This document shows positions 49,693-58,483 of a DNA stretch of 64,000 nucleotides, piece after piece. The stretch's first letter is position 1. Each line of letters starts with the position of its first letter. The notes below the pieces were generated by a model, which was not told the DNA's origin, did not search any database, and worked only from the letters and a program-made list of their open reading frames with translations. Source of the DNA: Streptacidiphilus rugosus AM-16 (GTDB lineage Bacteria > Actinomycetota > Actinomycetes > Streptomycetales > Streptomycetaceae). A program made the position numbers and the translations under genes. The stretch covers positions 1,364,001 through 1,428,000 of the forward strand of contig NZ_JQMJ01000004.1 in NCBI RefSeq assembly GCF_000744655.1, in the 5' to 3' direction.

Positions 49693-50496
49693 CTAGCGGC
49701 GGCGGTAGACGGGGGCGCGCTTCTCGGCGAAGGCGCGGGGGCCTTCCTTGGCGTCCTCGGTGGCGAAGATCGGCCAGCCGATCTCCAGCTCGCGCTTGAG
49801 CCCGTCCTCCTCGCTCAGCGCGGCCGTCTCGTAGACGGAGTGCTTGACCGCCTCGACGGCGAGCGGCGCCGCCTCGTTCACGGCCTCGGCCAGCTCGAGG
49901 GCCCGCTTGAGCGCGGTGCCGTCCGGGACCACACTCCCCACCAGGCCGATGTCGCGCGCCTCGGCGGCGCTGTAGCGGCGGCCGGTGAGCAGCATCTCCA
50001 GGGCGTGGGTGTGCGCGATCTGGCGGGTCAGCCGGACCGTGGAGCCGCCGACGGGGAAGAGGCCGCGCCGGACCTCGAAGAGCCCGAAGCTGGCGGACTC
50101 GGCGGCGACGCGGATGTCCGTGGCCTGCAGCACCTCGGTGCCGCCGGCGACGCAGACGCCCTCGACGGCGGCGATGACGGGCTTGCGCGGGCGGTGGTGC
50201 CGCAGCATCGCCTTCCAGTGCAGGTCCGGGTCGGCGGCGAGCCGCGCGCGGTAGGGATCGTCCTGGTCGAATCCCCCGCCGGCCAGCGCTTTGAGATCCA
50301 TTCCGGCACAGAACGCCCCGCCCGCACCGGTGAGAACGATCGACCTCACCTCGTCGTCCGCGTCCGCCTCGATCCAGGCGTCGTGCAATCCGACGAGCAT
50401 CGGTATCGAGAACGCGTTCTTGGCCTCAGGGCGGTTCAGCGTCAGTACGAGCGTCGCGCCCTGCCGTTCGATGATCAGATGTTCTGTGCCCGCCAT
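49693..50496 (-). CDS. Enoyl-CoA hydratase/crotonase, EchA19-like
   Basis: A 267-residue crotonase. The oxyanion-hole segments are TGAGGAFCAGMDLKAL and KPVIAAVEGVCVAGGTEVLQATDIRVAAESASFGLFEVRRGLFPVGGS, in which the Glu of GGTE aligns with a catalytic acid. GGAGG stands 7 bases before the ATG. It is divergent from a FadD19-like ligase, the same arrangement as echA19/fadD19 in mycobacteria (from memory), supporting hydration of a steroid side-chain enoyl-CoA. The KstR-type site at 50540-50553 lies in its promoter region. Confidence 0.86.
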   Translation of the reverse strand: MAGTEHLIIERQGATLVLTLNRPEAKNAFSIPMLVGLHDAWIEADADDEVRSIVLTGAGGAFCAGMDLKALAGGGFDQDDPYRARLAADPDLHWKAMLRHHRPRKPVIAAVEGVCVAGGTEVLQATDIRVAAESASFGLFEVRRGLFPVGGSTVRLTRQIAHTHALEMLLTGRRYSAAEARDIGLVGSVVPDGTALKRALELAEAVNEAAPLAVEAVKHSVYETAALSEEDGLKRELEIGWPIFATEDAKEGPRAFAEKRAPVYRRR

Positions 50497-50539
50497 GGAG
50501 CAGCCTCCGCAGCCTCGCCCACCGATTCCGGTTCAGATC

Positions 50540-50598
50540 TAGAACAGGTTGCAGTCTTGCTGACGGGTTTTCAAGTGCAGTTCCAAGAACAAGTTCCA
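50540..50598. promoter_or_regulatory. Two KstR-type operators in the divergent echA19/fadD19 promoter
   Basis: TAGAACAGGTTGCA (50540-50553) matches the KstR consensus TNNAACNNGTTNNA exactly. AAGAACAAGTTCCA (50585-50598) matches 13 of 14. KstR is the TetR-type repressor of actinobacterial cholesterol catabolism. The consensus is from memory; the kstR gene itself is not in the window. Confidence 0.65.
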
Positions 50599-50657
50599 GG
50601 AATGTTCAAGATGCCGGAGGCCTGGAGTTCTCAAGGTGCCGCTCCTACTCTCCGGCC

Positions 50658-52271
50658 ATGGAATTCAACCTGGCCGATCTGTTCGAGCAAGCGGTTGACC
50701 ACTTCCCCGCACGGGAGGCGATCAGCTGCGCCTCCGCCGACGGCGCCGCCGTGCACCGGCGCAGCTTCGCCGAACTGGACGAGCGGGCCAACCGGCTGGC
50801 CCACCACCTCCAGGAGACCGGCCTCGGACCGGGCGACCGGATCGCCGTCTATGCGCTGAACTGTGCGGAGTGGGTGGAGTCCCTGCTCGCGATCTGCAAG
50901 ATCCGCGCGGTCTGTGTCAACGTCAACTACCGTTATGTCACGGATGAGTTGAGCTACCTGCTGGGGATGGCCGAGCCCACCGCGCTGATCTACCAGGAGC
51001 ACTGGGCCGACCGCGTCGCCGAGATCCTGCCCGGCCTGCCCGGCCTGCGGCACCTGATCGTCATCGACGACGGCAGCCCGGCCTCCGGCCTGCAGGCCGT
51101 GCCGTACGAGAAGGCGCTCGCCTCCGGCGGCCCGCAGCGCGACTTCGCGCCGCGCTCCCCCGACGACCACTACCTGCTCTTCACCGGCGGCACCACCGGT
51201 CTGCCCAAGGGCGTGGTCTGGCGGCAGGAGGACGTCTTCTTCGCCCTGGGCGGCGGCATCGACGTGACCAACGGGCACCGGATGGCCACGCCGGAGGAGA
51301 TCGTCACCACCGGCTACGACAATCCCATCACCTTTCTCCCGATCGCGCCGCTGATGCACGGCGCGACCCAGTGGGCGCTGATGCAGCAGCTGTTCCGTGG
51401 CAACCGGGCGGTGCTCGTCGACCGCTTCGAGGCCCGGCGGATCTGGGAGCTGGTGGGGAGCGAGAAGGTCAACGTCGTCATGATCACCGGGGACGCGATG
51501 GGCCGACCGCTCGTCGAGGCCCTGGACGCGCCCGGCGCCGACTACGACCTGAGCTCGATGTTCGGCCTGGTCAGCAGTGCGGCACTGTTCTCCGCCCCGG
51601 TCAAGAAGCGCTATCTGGAGCTCCTGCCGAACCTCTACCTGAGCGACGCGATCGGCTCCTCCGAGGGCGGCGCGGGCGGAGTGAGCCAGTGGCGGGCCGG
51701 CGACGAGGGCGGCCAGGGCACCGTGACCACGAACGCGATCGGCGACTCCGAGGTGGTCGACGACGACCTCAACCCCCTGCCCGCCGGCGTCATCGGCAAG
51801 CTCGCCCGACGGGGCAACATCCCGCTGCGCTACCTCGGCGACCCGGTCAAGAGCGCCGAGGTGTTCCGCACCGCCCCCGACGGCACCCGCTACTCGGTCC
51901 CCGGGGACTGGGCCCGGCGGGAGGAGGACGGGCGGATCACCCTGCTGGGACGCGGCTCGTCGTGCATCAACTCCGGCGGCGAGAAGATCTTCCCGGAGGA
52001 GGTGGAGTCGGCGATCAAGGCGCACCCGGCCGTCTACGACACGGTGGTGGTCGGCGCACCCGACGAACGCTGGGGAGAGACCGTGGTCGCCCTGGTCCAC
52101 CAGCGCGACGGCTCCGCGGAGCTCACCCTGGACGCGCTCCAGGAGCACTGCCGCGGCCATGTGGCCCGCTACAAGGTGCCGCGCCGGCTGCACCTCGTCC
52201 CCGCCATCGAGCGCACGCCCACCGGCAAGCCGGACATGCGCTGGGCCAAGGAGGTCGCGGAGCACTCCTGA
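50658..52271 (+). CDS. Acyl-CoA synthetase, FadD19-like
   Basis: A 537-residue adenylate-forming ligase that would activate a steroid side-chain carboxylate to its CoA thioester. The AMP-binding loop is LLFTGGTTGLPKGVVW (about 175-190). Further motifs are DAIGSSEGGAGG, YSVPGDWARREEDGRITLLGRGSSCINSGGEKIFPEEVE and the catalytic Lys in RTPTGKPDMRW. There is no ribosome-binding site. TACTCT at 50646-50651 fits a -10 box 7 bases before the ATG, so the transcript is probably leaderless. It is divergent from the EchA19-like gene and next to KstR-type operators. Confidence 0.9.
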   Translation: MEFNLADLFEQAVDHFPAREAISCASADGAAVHRRSFAELDERANRLAHHLQETGLGPGDRIAVYALNCAEWVESLLAICKIRAVCVNVNYRYVTDELSYLLGMAEPTALIYQEHWADRVAEILPGLPGLRHLIVIDDGSPASGLQAVPYEKALASGGPQRDFAPRSPDDHYLLFTGGTTGLPKGVVWRQEDVFFALGGGIDVTNGHRMATPEEIVTTGYDNPITFLPIAPLMHGATQWALMQQLFRGNRAVLVDRFEARRIWELVGSEKVNVVMITGDAMGRPLVEALDAPGADYDLSSMFGLVSSAALFSAPVKKRYLELLPNLYLSDAIGSSEGGAGGVSQWRAGDEGGQGTVTTNAIGDSEVVDDDLNPLPAGVIGKLARRGNIPLRYLGDPVKSAEVFRTAPDGTRYSVPGDWARREEDGRITLLGRGSSCINSGGEKIFPEEVESAIKAHPAVYDTVVVGAPDERWGETVVALVHQRDGSAELTLDALQEHCRGHVARYKVPRRLHLVPAIERTPTGKPDMRWAKEVAEHS

Positions 52272-52449
52272 CCGCGAACTCTCCCCGACCGGCCCGTACA
52301 GGCCGCTGACCTGCGGGCGCCCCTGACCTCCCTCAGGGTTCTCCCCCAGTGATCCCCCAGCTCCCTCCGTTCGGACCCGCCCCCGTCCGCGCCAGGGGCT
52401 ACCGTGGAGTTCTCGGTCCGGGGGTGCAGGTGAGGGAGGCAGGCGGACG

Positions 52450-53094
52450 ATGGAGGCTGTGGGGATCCTGATCGCGCTGGTCGGGTGCATCGTGCTGGTG
52501 CTCGGCACCCTGGTCGTCCTGGGCGCGGTGCGGGCCGCCCGTGCCGTGAGCGCCAAGGCGGAGAACGTCGCCCTGAAGGCGCGTGCCTACACCAATCCGG
52601 GCGCGCCCGGCCGGATCGCGTCCGTGCGACTGCGGCTGCGCAACTCCCTGGCGGGCACCCGCCAGGCCCTGGACGCGGCCGCCGCGCAGGACGCGCAGGT
52701 CGGCGAGTCGCTGGCGCTGCTCAAGCGCCTGGACGAGCTCGCCGCGGACCTGGACGGCCAGCTCAGGGTGCTGGAACACGAACCGGACGCCGCCAGGGTC
52801 GACGCGAAGCTGCCCGAGCTGCGCGAGCGCGCCGGGCGGATCACGCACGCCGCAGAGGAGCTGCGCTGGGCCGTGCAGGACCGCCAGCACCGCTTCGCGG
52901 ACGACGAGCTGGCCCGCCTCAGCGCGGAGTGCTCCCAGGAGGCCGACGCCCTGCGTCACTGGAGCGAGCCCGTCACCGCCGAGGAGGTCTCGCCCGAGGA
53001 GCCCAAGCGCCTCGGTGCCGCCCGCTGGCCCTCCGCCGAGGAGGTCCTCGGCCTGGTCGACCGCATACGCAAGCCCAGCGGCGAGGCCCGCTAG
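52450..53094 (+). CDS. Membrane-anchored coiled-coil protein
   Basis: A 214-residue protein with one N-terminal transmembrane helix (about 4-27, ILIALVGCIVLVLGTLVVLGAVRA) and a long Ala/Glu/Arg-rich helical body with heptad character (LAGTRQALDAAAAQDAQVGESLALLKRLDELAADLDGQLRVLEHE). GGGAGG precedes the ATG. It has no enzymatic motif and no recognised family beyond conserved actinomycete membrane proteins. The 178 bases before it contain its promoter; no operon partner is adjacent. Confidence 0.72.
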   Translation: MEAVGILIALVGCIVLVLGTLVVLGAVRAARAVSAKAENVALKARAYTNPGAPGRIASVRLRLRNSLAGTRQALDAAAAQDAQVGESLALLKRLDELAADLDGQLRVLEHEPDAARVDAKLPELRERAGRITHAAEELRWAVQDRQHRFADDELARLSAECSQEADALRHWSEPVTAEEVSPEEPKRLGAARWPSAEEVLGLVDRIRKPSGEAR

Positions 53095-53226
53095 GTAGGA
53101 ACTCTCCGGATCAGCCGGGGCATCCGGCGCGGTCGGCCGCCGGACGGCAGGGCGACCTCCTGCCGCCCGCTGTCGGGCGATTCGGCACCACGGCAAGGGG
53201 GCTCCGGGACGCCTCCCGGGCGGGCG

Positions 53227-53901
53227 CTACCGCGCGAAGGGCCCGTCGAGGGCGGCCCACTGCAGCAGCAGGACGGTCTTGCCGTCGGTGATGCGTCCGT
53301 CCCTGACCATGGCGAGGGCCTCGGCGAAGGGGAGTTCGAGCACCTCGATGTCCTCGCCGTCCTCCTCGAGTCCGCCGCCGTCCCCGGTCCGGTCACCCGG
53401 AGTGTAGGGCGCGGCGTAGAAGTGCAGGCGCTCGGTGACGGAGCCCGGGCTCATGTAGGCGTCGAGGACATGGGTGAGCTCGCCGAGCGTGACTCCGAGC
53501 TCCTCGGCGCTCTCTCGCCGGATGGCGGCGGCCGGATCGTCGCCGTCGAGCAGCCCGGCGGCGGCCTCGACGAGCATGCCGTCGGGGTGGTCGTTGACGT
53601 AGGCCGGGTACCGGAACTGACGGATCAGCAGCACGCAGCCGCGTTCCACGTCGTAGGGCAGCACGACCGCGCCGTTCCCCCGGTCGTAGGTCTCGCGCTG
53701 CTGGGTCACCCAGCGTCCGTCGCGGCGCCGGTAGTCGAGGGTGGTGCGGCGCAGGACGTGCCAGCCCTGCGAGGTGAGCTCCACGTCGCGGACCCGGACG
53801 CCGGAGTTGCGGTCCAGCCCACGCCCGGCCCGGTCGAGGCCGGTGCGGCCGCGGTGGTCGGGAACGTCGATGCCGGGAACGCGCAGGGGCTTGTCGGTCA
53901 T
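53227..53901 (-). CDS. Nudix hydrolase, NudK/ADP-ribose pyrophosphatase-like
   Basis: A 224-residue Nudix protein. The box reads GLLDGDDPAAAIRRESAEELGV, one residue shorter between G and RE than the standard box, as in the NudK (GDP-mannose hydrolase) subgroup. The acidic EExG metal ligands are kept. Flanking segments LLIRQFRYPAYVN and YMSPGSVTERLHFYAA are also typical of that group. Substrate is likely a nucleoside-diphosphate sugar. It is divergent from a DeoR-type regulator with repeats in the 49-base gap. Confidence 0.9.
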   Translation of the reverse strand: MTDKPLRVPGIDVPDHRGRTGLDRAGRGLDRNSGVRVRDVELTSQGWHVLRRTTLDYRRRDGRWVTQQRETYDRGNGAVVLPYDVERGCVLLIRQFRYPAYVNDHPDGMLVEAAAGLLDGDDPAAAIRRESAEELGVTLGELTHVLDAYMSPGSVTERLHFYAAPYTPGDRTGDGGGLEEDGEDIEVLELPFAEALAMVRDGRITDGKTVLLLQWAALDGPFAR

Positions 53902-53917
53902 GACACGCTACGATACA

Positions 53918-53937
53918 TGCAACAACGTGCAAGAACA
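53918..53937. promoter_or_regulatory. Tandem repeat in the nudix/DeoR divergent promoter
   Basis: TGCAACAACG (53918-53927) and TGCAAGAACA (53928-53937) are adjacent direct repeats (8 of 10 identical) in a 49-base gap between divergent genes. DeoR-type regulators often bind CAACA/GAACA-type repeats, so these are the probable operator. Confidence 0.5.
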
Positions 53938-53950
53938 GGAGAGAACGCGG

Positions 53951-54709
53951 ATGCTGGCTGCCGAGAGGCGCGACCACCTGCTGGGTCTGCTCGCCCGCGA
54001 GGGCAAGATCGTCGCCAAGGGCGTGGCCGCCGACCTGGGCATCTCCGAGGACAGCGTGCGGCGCGACCTGCGCGACCTCGCCGCCGAGGGGCTCTGCCAG
54101 CGGGTCTACGGCGGAGCCCTGCCCGCATCCCCCGCCGTCGCCGACTTCGGCACCAGGCAGACGGTCACCCCCGACGGCAAACGCCGGGTCGCCGCAACCG
54201 CCGCAGCGCTGCTGCGCCCCGGCAGCGCCCTGATCCTGGACGGCGGCACCACAGCCCTCGCCCTCGCCCACGCCCTTCCGTCGGACCTGGCCTGCACCGT
54301 CATCACCCACAGCCCGACGATCGCGGTCGCGCTGGTCGACCACCCGCAGGCCGAGGTCTTCCTGCTGGGCGGGCGGCTGTTCAAACACTCGGTGGTCACC
54401 TGCGGCGCAGCCGCAGTCGAGGCCGCCCAGAACGTCTCGGCCGATCTCTGCTTCCTCGGCGTCACCGGCGTCCACCCGGACGCCGGACTGACCACCGGCG
54501 ACGCCGAGGAGGCCGCGATGAAACGCGCCCTCGCCGCCCGCGCCGCGGACACCTACATCCTCGCCTCGTCCGAGAAGATCGGCGCCGCCTCCCCCTTCCG
54601 TGTCCTGCCCTGGGCGGACATCAGCGGCCTGATCACCGACGCCGCCCCCGACCACCCGGTCCTCGACCGGCTCTCGGCGCACGGCGTGGAGATCCTGACC
54701 GCCGACTGA
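53951..54709 (+). CDS. DeoR-family transcriptional regulator
   Basis: A 252-residue regulator: winged helix at about 5-60 (LAAERRDHLLGLLAREGKIVAKGVAADLGISEDSVRRDLRDLAAEGLCQRVYGGAL) and a sugar-isomerase-like effector domain from about 75 (GSALILDGGTTALALAHALP, FLLGGRLFKHSVVTCGAAA, VTGVHPDAGLTTGDAEEA). The ATG at 53951 is chosen for AGGAGAG 7 bases upstream; the frame extends 70 codons upstream without meaning. Effector probably a phosphorylated sugar or nucleoside. Divergent from the Nudix gene. Confidence 0.93.
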   Translation: MLAAERRDHLLGLLAREGKIVAKGVAADLGISEDSVRRDLRDLAAEGLCQRVYGGALPASPAVADFGTRQTVTPDGKRRVAATAAALLRPGSALILDGGTTALALAHALPSDLACTVITHSPTIAVALVDHPQAEVFLLGGRLFKHSVVTCGAAAVEAAQNVSADLCFLGVTGVHPDAGLTTGDAEEAAMKRALAARAADTYILASSEKIGAASPFRVLPWADISGLITDAAPDHPVLDRLSAHGVEILTAD

Positions 54710-54770
54710 CACAGGCTCGGGTGCCGTAAATCCGGATGCCGCGCCCCGCCGCCGTCTTCGACAATGCACC

Positions 54771-55427
54771 ATGCTGATCGACCACTGGCCGCTGCTGGGC
54801 CTGCGCGTGACCACCCCCCGTCTGGAACTGCGCCTCCCCGACGACGACGAGCTGGCCGAGTTGGCCGAGCTCGCCGCCGGGGGTGTCCACGAACCCGACC
54901 GGATGCCGTTCCTCGTGCCCTGGACCGACCTTCCGCCAGCCGAACGGGCCCGCTCCGTGGTCCAGCACCACTGGCTGTGCCGGGGGAACTGGACCCCGGA
55001 CGACTGGGCGCTGAATCTCGCGGTCTTCGTGGACGGCCGGGTCGCCGGCCTGCAGACCGTCGCGGGCCGCCGCTTCGCCGTGCTGCGCGAGATCGACACG
55101 GGCTCCTGGCTCGGCAGGCGCTTCCAGGGGCAGGGCATCGGCACCGAGATGCGGGCCGCCGTGCTGCACCTCGGCTTCGCCGGCCTGGGGGCGGTGCAGG
55201 CGACGTCGGGGGCACTTGAGGACAACGCCTCGTCCTTCGCCGTTTCGCAGAAGCACGGCTACGAACCCGACGGCGTCTCACGCCACGTGGTGCGCGGCGT
55301 GCCCGTCACCTCCAGGCGGCTCCGGCTGACGCGCGAGCGCTGGAAGGCGCGCGCGCAGGTCGAGGTGTCGATCAGCGGTCTGGCCCCGTGCCTGCCGATG
55401 TTCGGGGCCGCCTCCACCGGAGGCTGA
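54771..55427 (+). CDS. GNAT-family N-acetyltransferase
   Basis: A 218-residue acetyltransferase of the RimJ/RimL-like branch: LLGLRVTTPRLELRLPDDDELAELAELA at the start, then GSWLGRRFQGQGIGTEMRAAVLHLGFAGLGA containing the acetyl-CoA pyrophosphate-binding Q-x-x-G-x-G pattern, and DNASSFAVSQKHGYEPDG. Substrate unknown. No ribosome-binding site is seen before the ATG, so translation may be leaderless. The last ~20 residues are variable. Confidence 0.87.
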   Translation: MLIDHWPLLGLRVTTPRLELRLPDDDELAELAELAAGGVHEPDRMPFLVPWTDLPPAERARSVVQHHWLCRGNWTPDDWALNLAVFVDGRVAGLQTVAGRRFAVLREIDTGSWLGRRFQGQGIGTEMRAAVLHLGFAGLGAVQATSGALEDNASSFAVSQKHGYEPDGVSRHVVRGVPVTSRRLRLTRERWKARAQVEVSISGLAPCLPMFGAASTGG

Positions 55428-55738
55428 CCGGATCGCGACGTCGGCGGAGAGGCCGGAGTCCTCCGACGGCGCCCCGCAGCACCGCGGGAGTGGTCCACGA
55501 GCCCGCGGGTACCCGTGGACGTCCCGCGCCGGGTACCGGACCGAGACCATCGGCTCGCGCCCGTGCCCGTGACCGGCCACGGGGTCCGGGCGCGAGCGGC
55601 CGACCAGGTGCAGCGGGACCGCGCCCGGCGGCCCGGCCGCCCCGTGCGACCCCACGGATCATGGGGCGACGAGCCCGGGGGCGGGCGCGATGGAGCGGGG
55701 CCCACGTCCGGGGTGGGTGCACCCCTACCTGCCCCTCC
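55428..55738. other. 311-base gap without a recognisable gene
   Basis: It lies between the convergent GNAT and DUF2332 genes. Several palindromic stretches occur (for example GGGTGCACCC near 55717-55726 and paired GGTACC-type sites around 55510-55560), but no convincing protein-coding frame, terminator with U-tract or RNA gene. Confidence 0.4.
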
Positions 55739-56851
55739 CTACATCGCCCAGGCGGGGAGGCCGTGGGGATACGCCTCGGCGAGCACCTGCCGTTCCTGCC
55801 GCCCCACGCGCACGGAGGCGCGGAACGGGAAGCTGCGGCCCACCCGCTCCGGCTCGAACGCCACGTGCGCGAAGGGCGCTTCCGGGCCGCTCTCCGCCGC
55901 CAGGCGCTCCAGCTCCGTCTCCACCTCGGCCCACTCCGCCGCAGGCACGTACTGCTTCATGATCGAGTGCCAGACCACCGTCAGCGTCCCCTCCCGCACG
56001 CTCACGCCGCGCAGGAACTGCGCCGCGCCCAGCCGCTCCACGCCGGCCGGACGCTCCGACGCCAGCCGGAGGGCACCGCTCAGCCGGGCGAAGCGGGCGG
56101 GCTGGTCCGCCCAGACGTAGGCGCGCAGCGCCAGCGCGCCGTCGTCGGTCAGCGGGTCGATCGGAGTCAGGTCGCAACCGCGGCGCTCGACGACCTGGAG
56201 CGTGGGCCGCTGCTGCGCCGCCTCGGCGAGCCACGTCGGCACCGCTCCCCGCCAGGCGTCCTCCAGATGGACCGGCGAGTCCGGGTCGCCCCAGGCGTAG
56301 CCGGGGGCGGTGTAGCGGAAGAGCTCGGGCCGCAGGTTGAGTCCGGCGCTGGATCCCAGCTCGAAGAGCCGGACCGGCAGCGGGGAGCCTGACGCGAGTG
56401 TGCCGGCCCGCAGCAGGCCGGTGATGAGCAGGTTGGCCCGGCCGACCTCGTTGGTCTGCGGCGGGCGGGTCATCCAGTCCCTGACCCAGGGCAGTTCGGC
56501 GGCCACCGCCTCGCGGAACGCCGTCCAGCAGGCGTCCAGCAGGTCCGGCTGCCAGCTCCCGCCCGCGGAGGGGTAGTGGGCGGCCAACTCGGGGGCCCGT
56601 CCGGTGAGCACCAGGGCGTGCACGCCACCCAGCAGCCGCAGCGCGATCGCGTCGGGACCGGGGGCCCGCTCGTAGCCGGCGACGGCCGCGGCACAGGGCC
56701 CGCCCGCCCGGACGTCCTCGGCGGCGCGCCGCAGCAGCGCCGCGTAGAGGCTCGAGCCGAGTTCGGCGCACCCGTCCGCCTGCCGCTCGAACATCCCGGC
56801 CGCCCGCTCCAGCCCCGTGGCCTCCACCGGCGATCCCTCCGTGCGCATCAT
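55739..56851 (-). CDS. DUF2332-family protein
   Basis: A 370-residue actinobacterial protein of the DUF2332 family. Typical stretches: NEVGRANLLITGLL, LPVRLFELGSSAGLNLRPELFRY, GCDLTPIDPLTDDGALALRAYVWADQ, and VVWHSIMKQYVP. The FELGSSAGLNL segment resembles a methyltransferase SAM loop, which hints at a Rossmann-type methyltransferase-like fold, but activity is unknown. Two ATGs stand in tandem; the first at 56851 has GAGGAG 6 bases upstream. The frame continues 44 codons further with no coding character. Divergent from the DUF2087 gene. Confidence 0.88.
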   Translation of the reverse strand: MMRTEGSPVEATGLERAAGMFERQADGCAELGSSLYAALLRRAAEDVRAGGPCAAAVAGYERAPGPDAIALRLLGGVHALVLTGRAPELAAHYPSAGGSWQPDLLDACWTAFREAVAAELPWVRDWMTRPPQTNEVGRANLLITGLLRAGTLASGSPLPVRLFELGSSAGLNLRPELFRYTAPGYAWGDPDSPVHLEDAWRGAVPTWLAEAAQQRPTLQVVERRGCDLTPIDPLTDDGALALRAYVWADQPARFARLSGALRLASERPAGVERLGAAQFLRGVSVREGTLTVVWHSIMKQYVPAAEWAEVETELERLAAESGPEAPFAHVAFEPERVGRSFPFRASVRVGRQERQVLAEAYPHGLPAWAM

Positions 56852-56981
56852 GCCCCGCTCCTCTCCGAACTGTTCATGATCATGCACCGGTGGACCGCCC
56901 GAATCCAGCAGCCGGGTCCCACCGGGCCCTGCGCCGGAATTCGATGGCGCGGGCGAGCGGGCTCTCCCTAGCCTGCTGCCC

Positions 56982-57494
56982 ATGCCTGATATCTCGCTGC
57001 TCGCCCCGCTCGCCTCCGCGCTCTCCGACCAGGACCGTCTGCGCGCCTACGCGACCGTCGTCCTGGCCGGTCCGGAGGGCGCCGACCCGGCCGCCGTCGC
57101 CCCGCACGCCGCCAGGCTGCAGCAGGCCGGGCTGGTCGAGGCGGGCGCGGACGGACGCCTGGTCGCCCGGTCGGGCGCGTTCGCCGACGCGCTGCGCTCC
57201 CCCGCGGCGGCCGAGGGCGGCGCGGGGGCCGAGCTGGCCGTGTTCTTCCGCGACGGGCGGCTGACCGAGATCCCGGTCCGCCCGGCCCGCCGTCTGGCGC
57301 TGCTGGCGCATCTGACCGCGCGCGTCTTCGAGCCCGGCGTCTCCTACGGCGAGCCCGAGGTCAACATCGCGCTCAAGCAGTACTGGGACGACTGCGCCGC
57401 GCTCCGCCGCTACCTGGTCGAGAACGGCTTCCTGACCAGGTCCGCGGACGGCACGGTCTACCGGGTGGCCGACCCGGCGCCTTCGGCCAGCTGA
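56982..57494 (+). CDS. DUF2087-domain winged-helix protein
   Basis: A 170-residue protein with an ArsR-like N-terminal winged helix (DQDRLRAYATVVLAGPEGADPAAVAPHAARLQQAGLVE) and a C-terminal DUF2087 domain (RLALLAHLTARVFEPGVSYGEPEVNIALKQYWDDCAALRRYLVENGFLTRSADGTVYRV). The latter is found attached to regulators and is thought to bind nucleic acid or protein. Its final 37 bases overlap the convergent ketopantoate-reductase-like gene. Probably a transcription regulator of unknown target. Confidence 0.87.
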   Translation: MPDISLLAPLASALSDQDRLRAYATVVLAGPEGADPAAVAPHAARLQQAGLVEAGADGRLVARSGAFADALRSPAAAEGGAGAELAVFFRDGRLTEIPVRPARRLALLAHLTARVFEPGVSYGEPEVNIALKQYWDDCAALRRYLVENGFLTRSADGTVYRVADPAPSAS

Positions 57495-58483
57495 GCGCGG
57501 AGTTCCTCCGGGGTGGCGCTGCCCGGCTGCAGGCCCTCCTGCGCCAGGCGCGTCACCTCACGCCGCATCAGGTCGTTGACCGGCGTGGGCACCCCGTGCT
57601 CACGACCGAGCAGGGCGATCTCCCCGTTGAGGTAGTCCGCCTCCACGCTGCCGCCGCGGCGCAGGCTCTGCCACGTCGAGCCGCCGGCCCGGGGCACGTC
57701 GGCGATCGGCGCGACCTGCATCCGCTCGCCCTGGACGGCCCTCCGCTCCTCCTCCGTCGAGTAGGCGATCCCGGCCGCGTCGAGCACGGCCACGCCCTCC
57801 GCCCGCCCGGCGTCCCACAGATCCTCGGCCTTCTCGATCTGCTCCCGCCCGACGAGCGCCTCCAGCGCGTTGGCCAGGTTGTTCAGCAGTTTGCCGTACT
57901 TCCAGCGCATCACGTCCGGAACGACGGGCGCGTCGAAGTGCGCCCCGACCAGGTCCGCGGCGACGGCGGCGAGGACGGCGTCCGCGTCGTCGCCGCCCCG
58001 CGGGTAGCGGCCGAGGGTGAGGATCCCGCTCTGCGGCGCGCAGTGCGCGATGACGGTGCCGGGCTGCAGGTGCGTCGACGGCAGCCAGACGCACATGCCG
58101 ACGACGTTCGCGAAGTACCGCAGCGCGACCCGCTCGTTGGCGACGCCGTTCTGCGCGCAGACGACGGTGAGCGTCTCGCCCGCGGTGCCGCCACCGCTCA
58201 CGGCGGCGTTCGCCCAGTCGCGCAGCACGCTCTCGGCGTCCTGCGACTTGACCGCCAGCACCAGCACGTCGTCCCGGCGCAGCGGACCGAGGTCCTCGTG
58301 GTGGGCGTAGGACGGGATCCGCAGCAGTTCACTGCCCTGCGGCGTGATCAGCCGCAGCCCCTCCGTACGGAGCGCATCCAGATGCGCGCCGCGCGCCACC
58401 AGGGCGACCTCCCGCCCGCTCTGGGCCAGCCGCCCGCCGATCGCGCCGCCCACGGCGCCCGCCCCCACGATGATGTAGCGCAT
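57458..58483 (-). CDS. Ketopantoate reductase-family protein (ApbA/PanE-like)
   Basis: A 341-residue NAD(P)-dependent reductase. The Rossmann dinucleotide motif is at the start, YIIVGAGAVGGAIGGRLAQSG. The middle has LVLAVKSQDAESVLRDWA and VVCAQNGVANERVALRYFANVVG, and the C-terminal helical domain has MRWKYGKLLNNLANALEAL, with the conserved Lys of the active site. It could make pantoate for CoA synthesis or reduce another 2-oxoacid. It stands alone among hypothetical genes, so panE is not asserted. Confidence 0.88.
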   Translation of the reverse strand: MRYIIVGAGAVGGAIGGRLAQSGREVALVARGAHLDALRTEGLRLITPQGSELLRIPSYAHHEDLGPLRRDDVLVLAVKSQDAESVLRDWANAAVSGGGTAGETLTVVCAQNGVANERVALRYFANVVGMCVWLPSTHLQPGTVIAHCAPQSGILTLGRYPRGGDDADAVLAAVAADLVGAHFDAPVVPDVMRWKYGKLLNNLANALEALVGREQIEKAEDLWDAGRAEGVAVLDAAGIAYSTEEERRAVQGERMQVAPIADVPRAGGSTWQSLRRGGSVEADYLNGEIALLGREHGVPTPVNDLMRREVTRLAQEGLQPGSATPEELRAQLAEGAGSATR

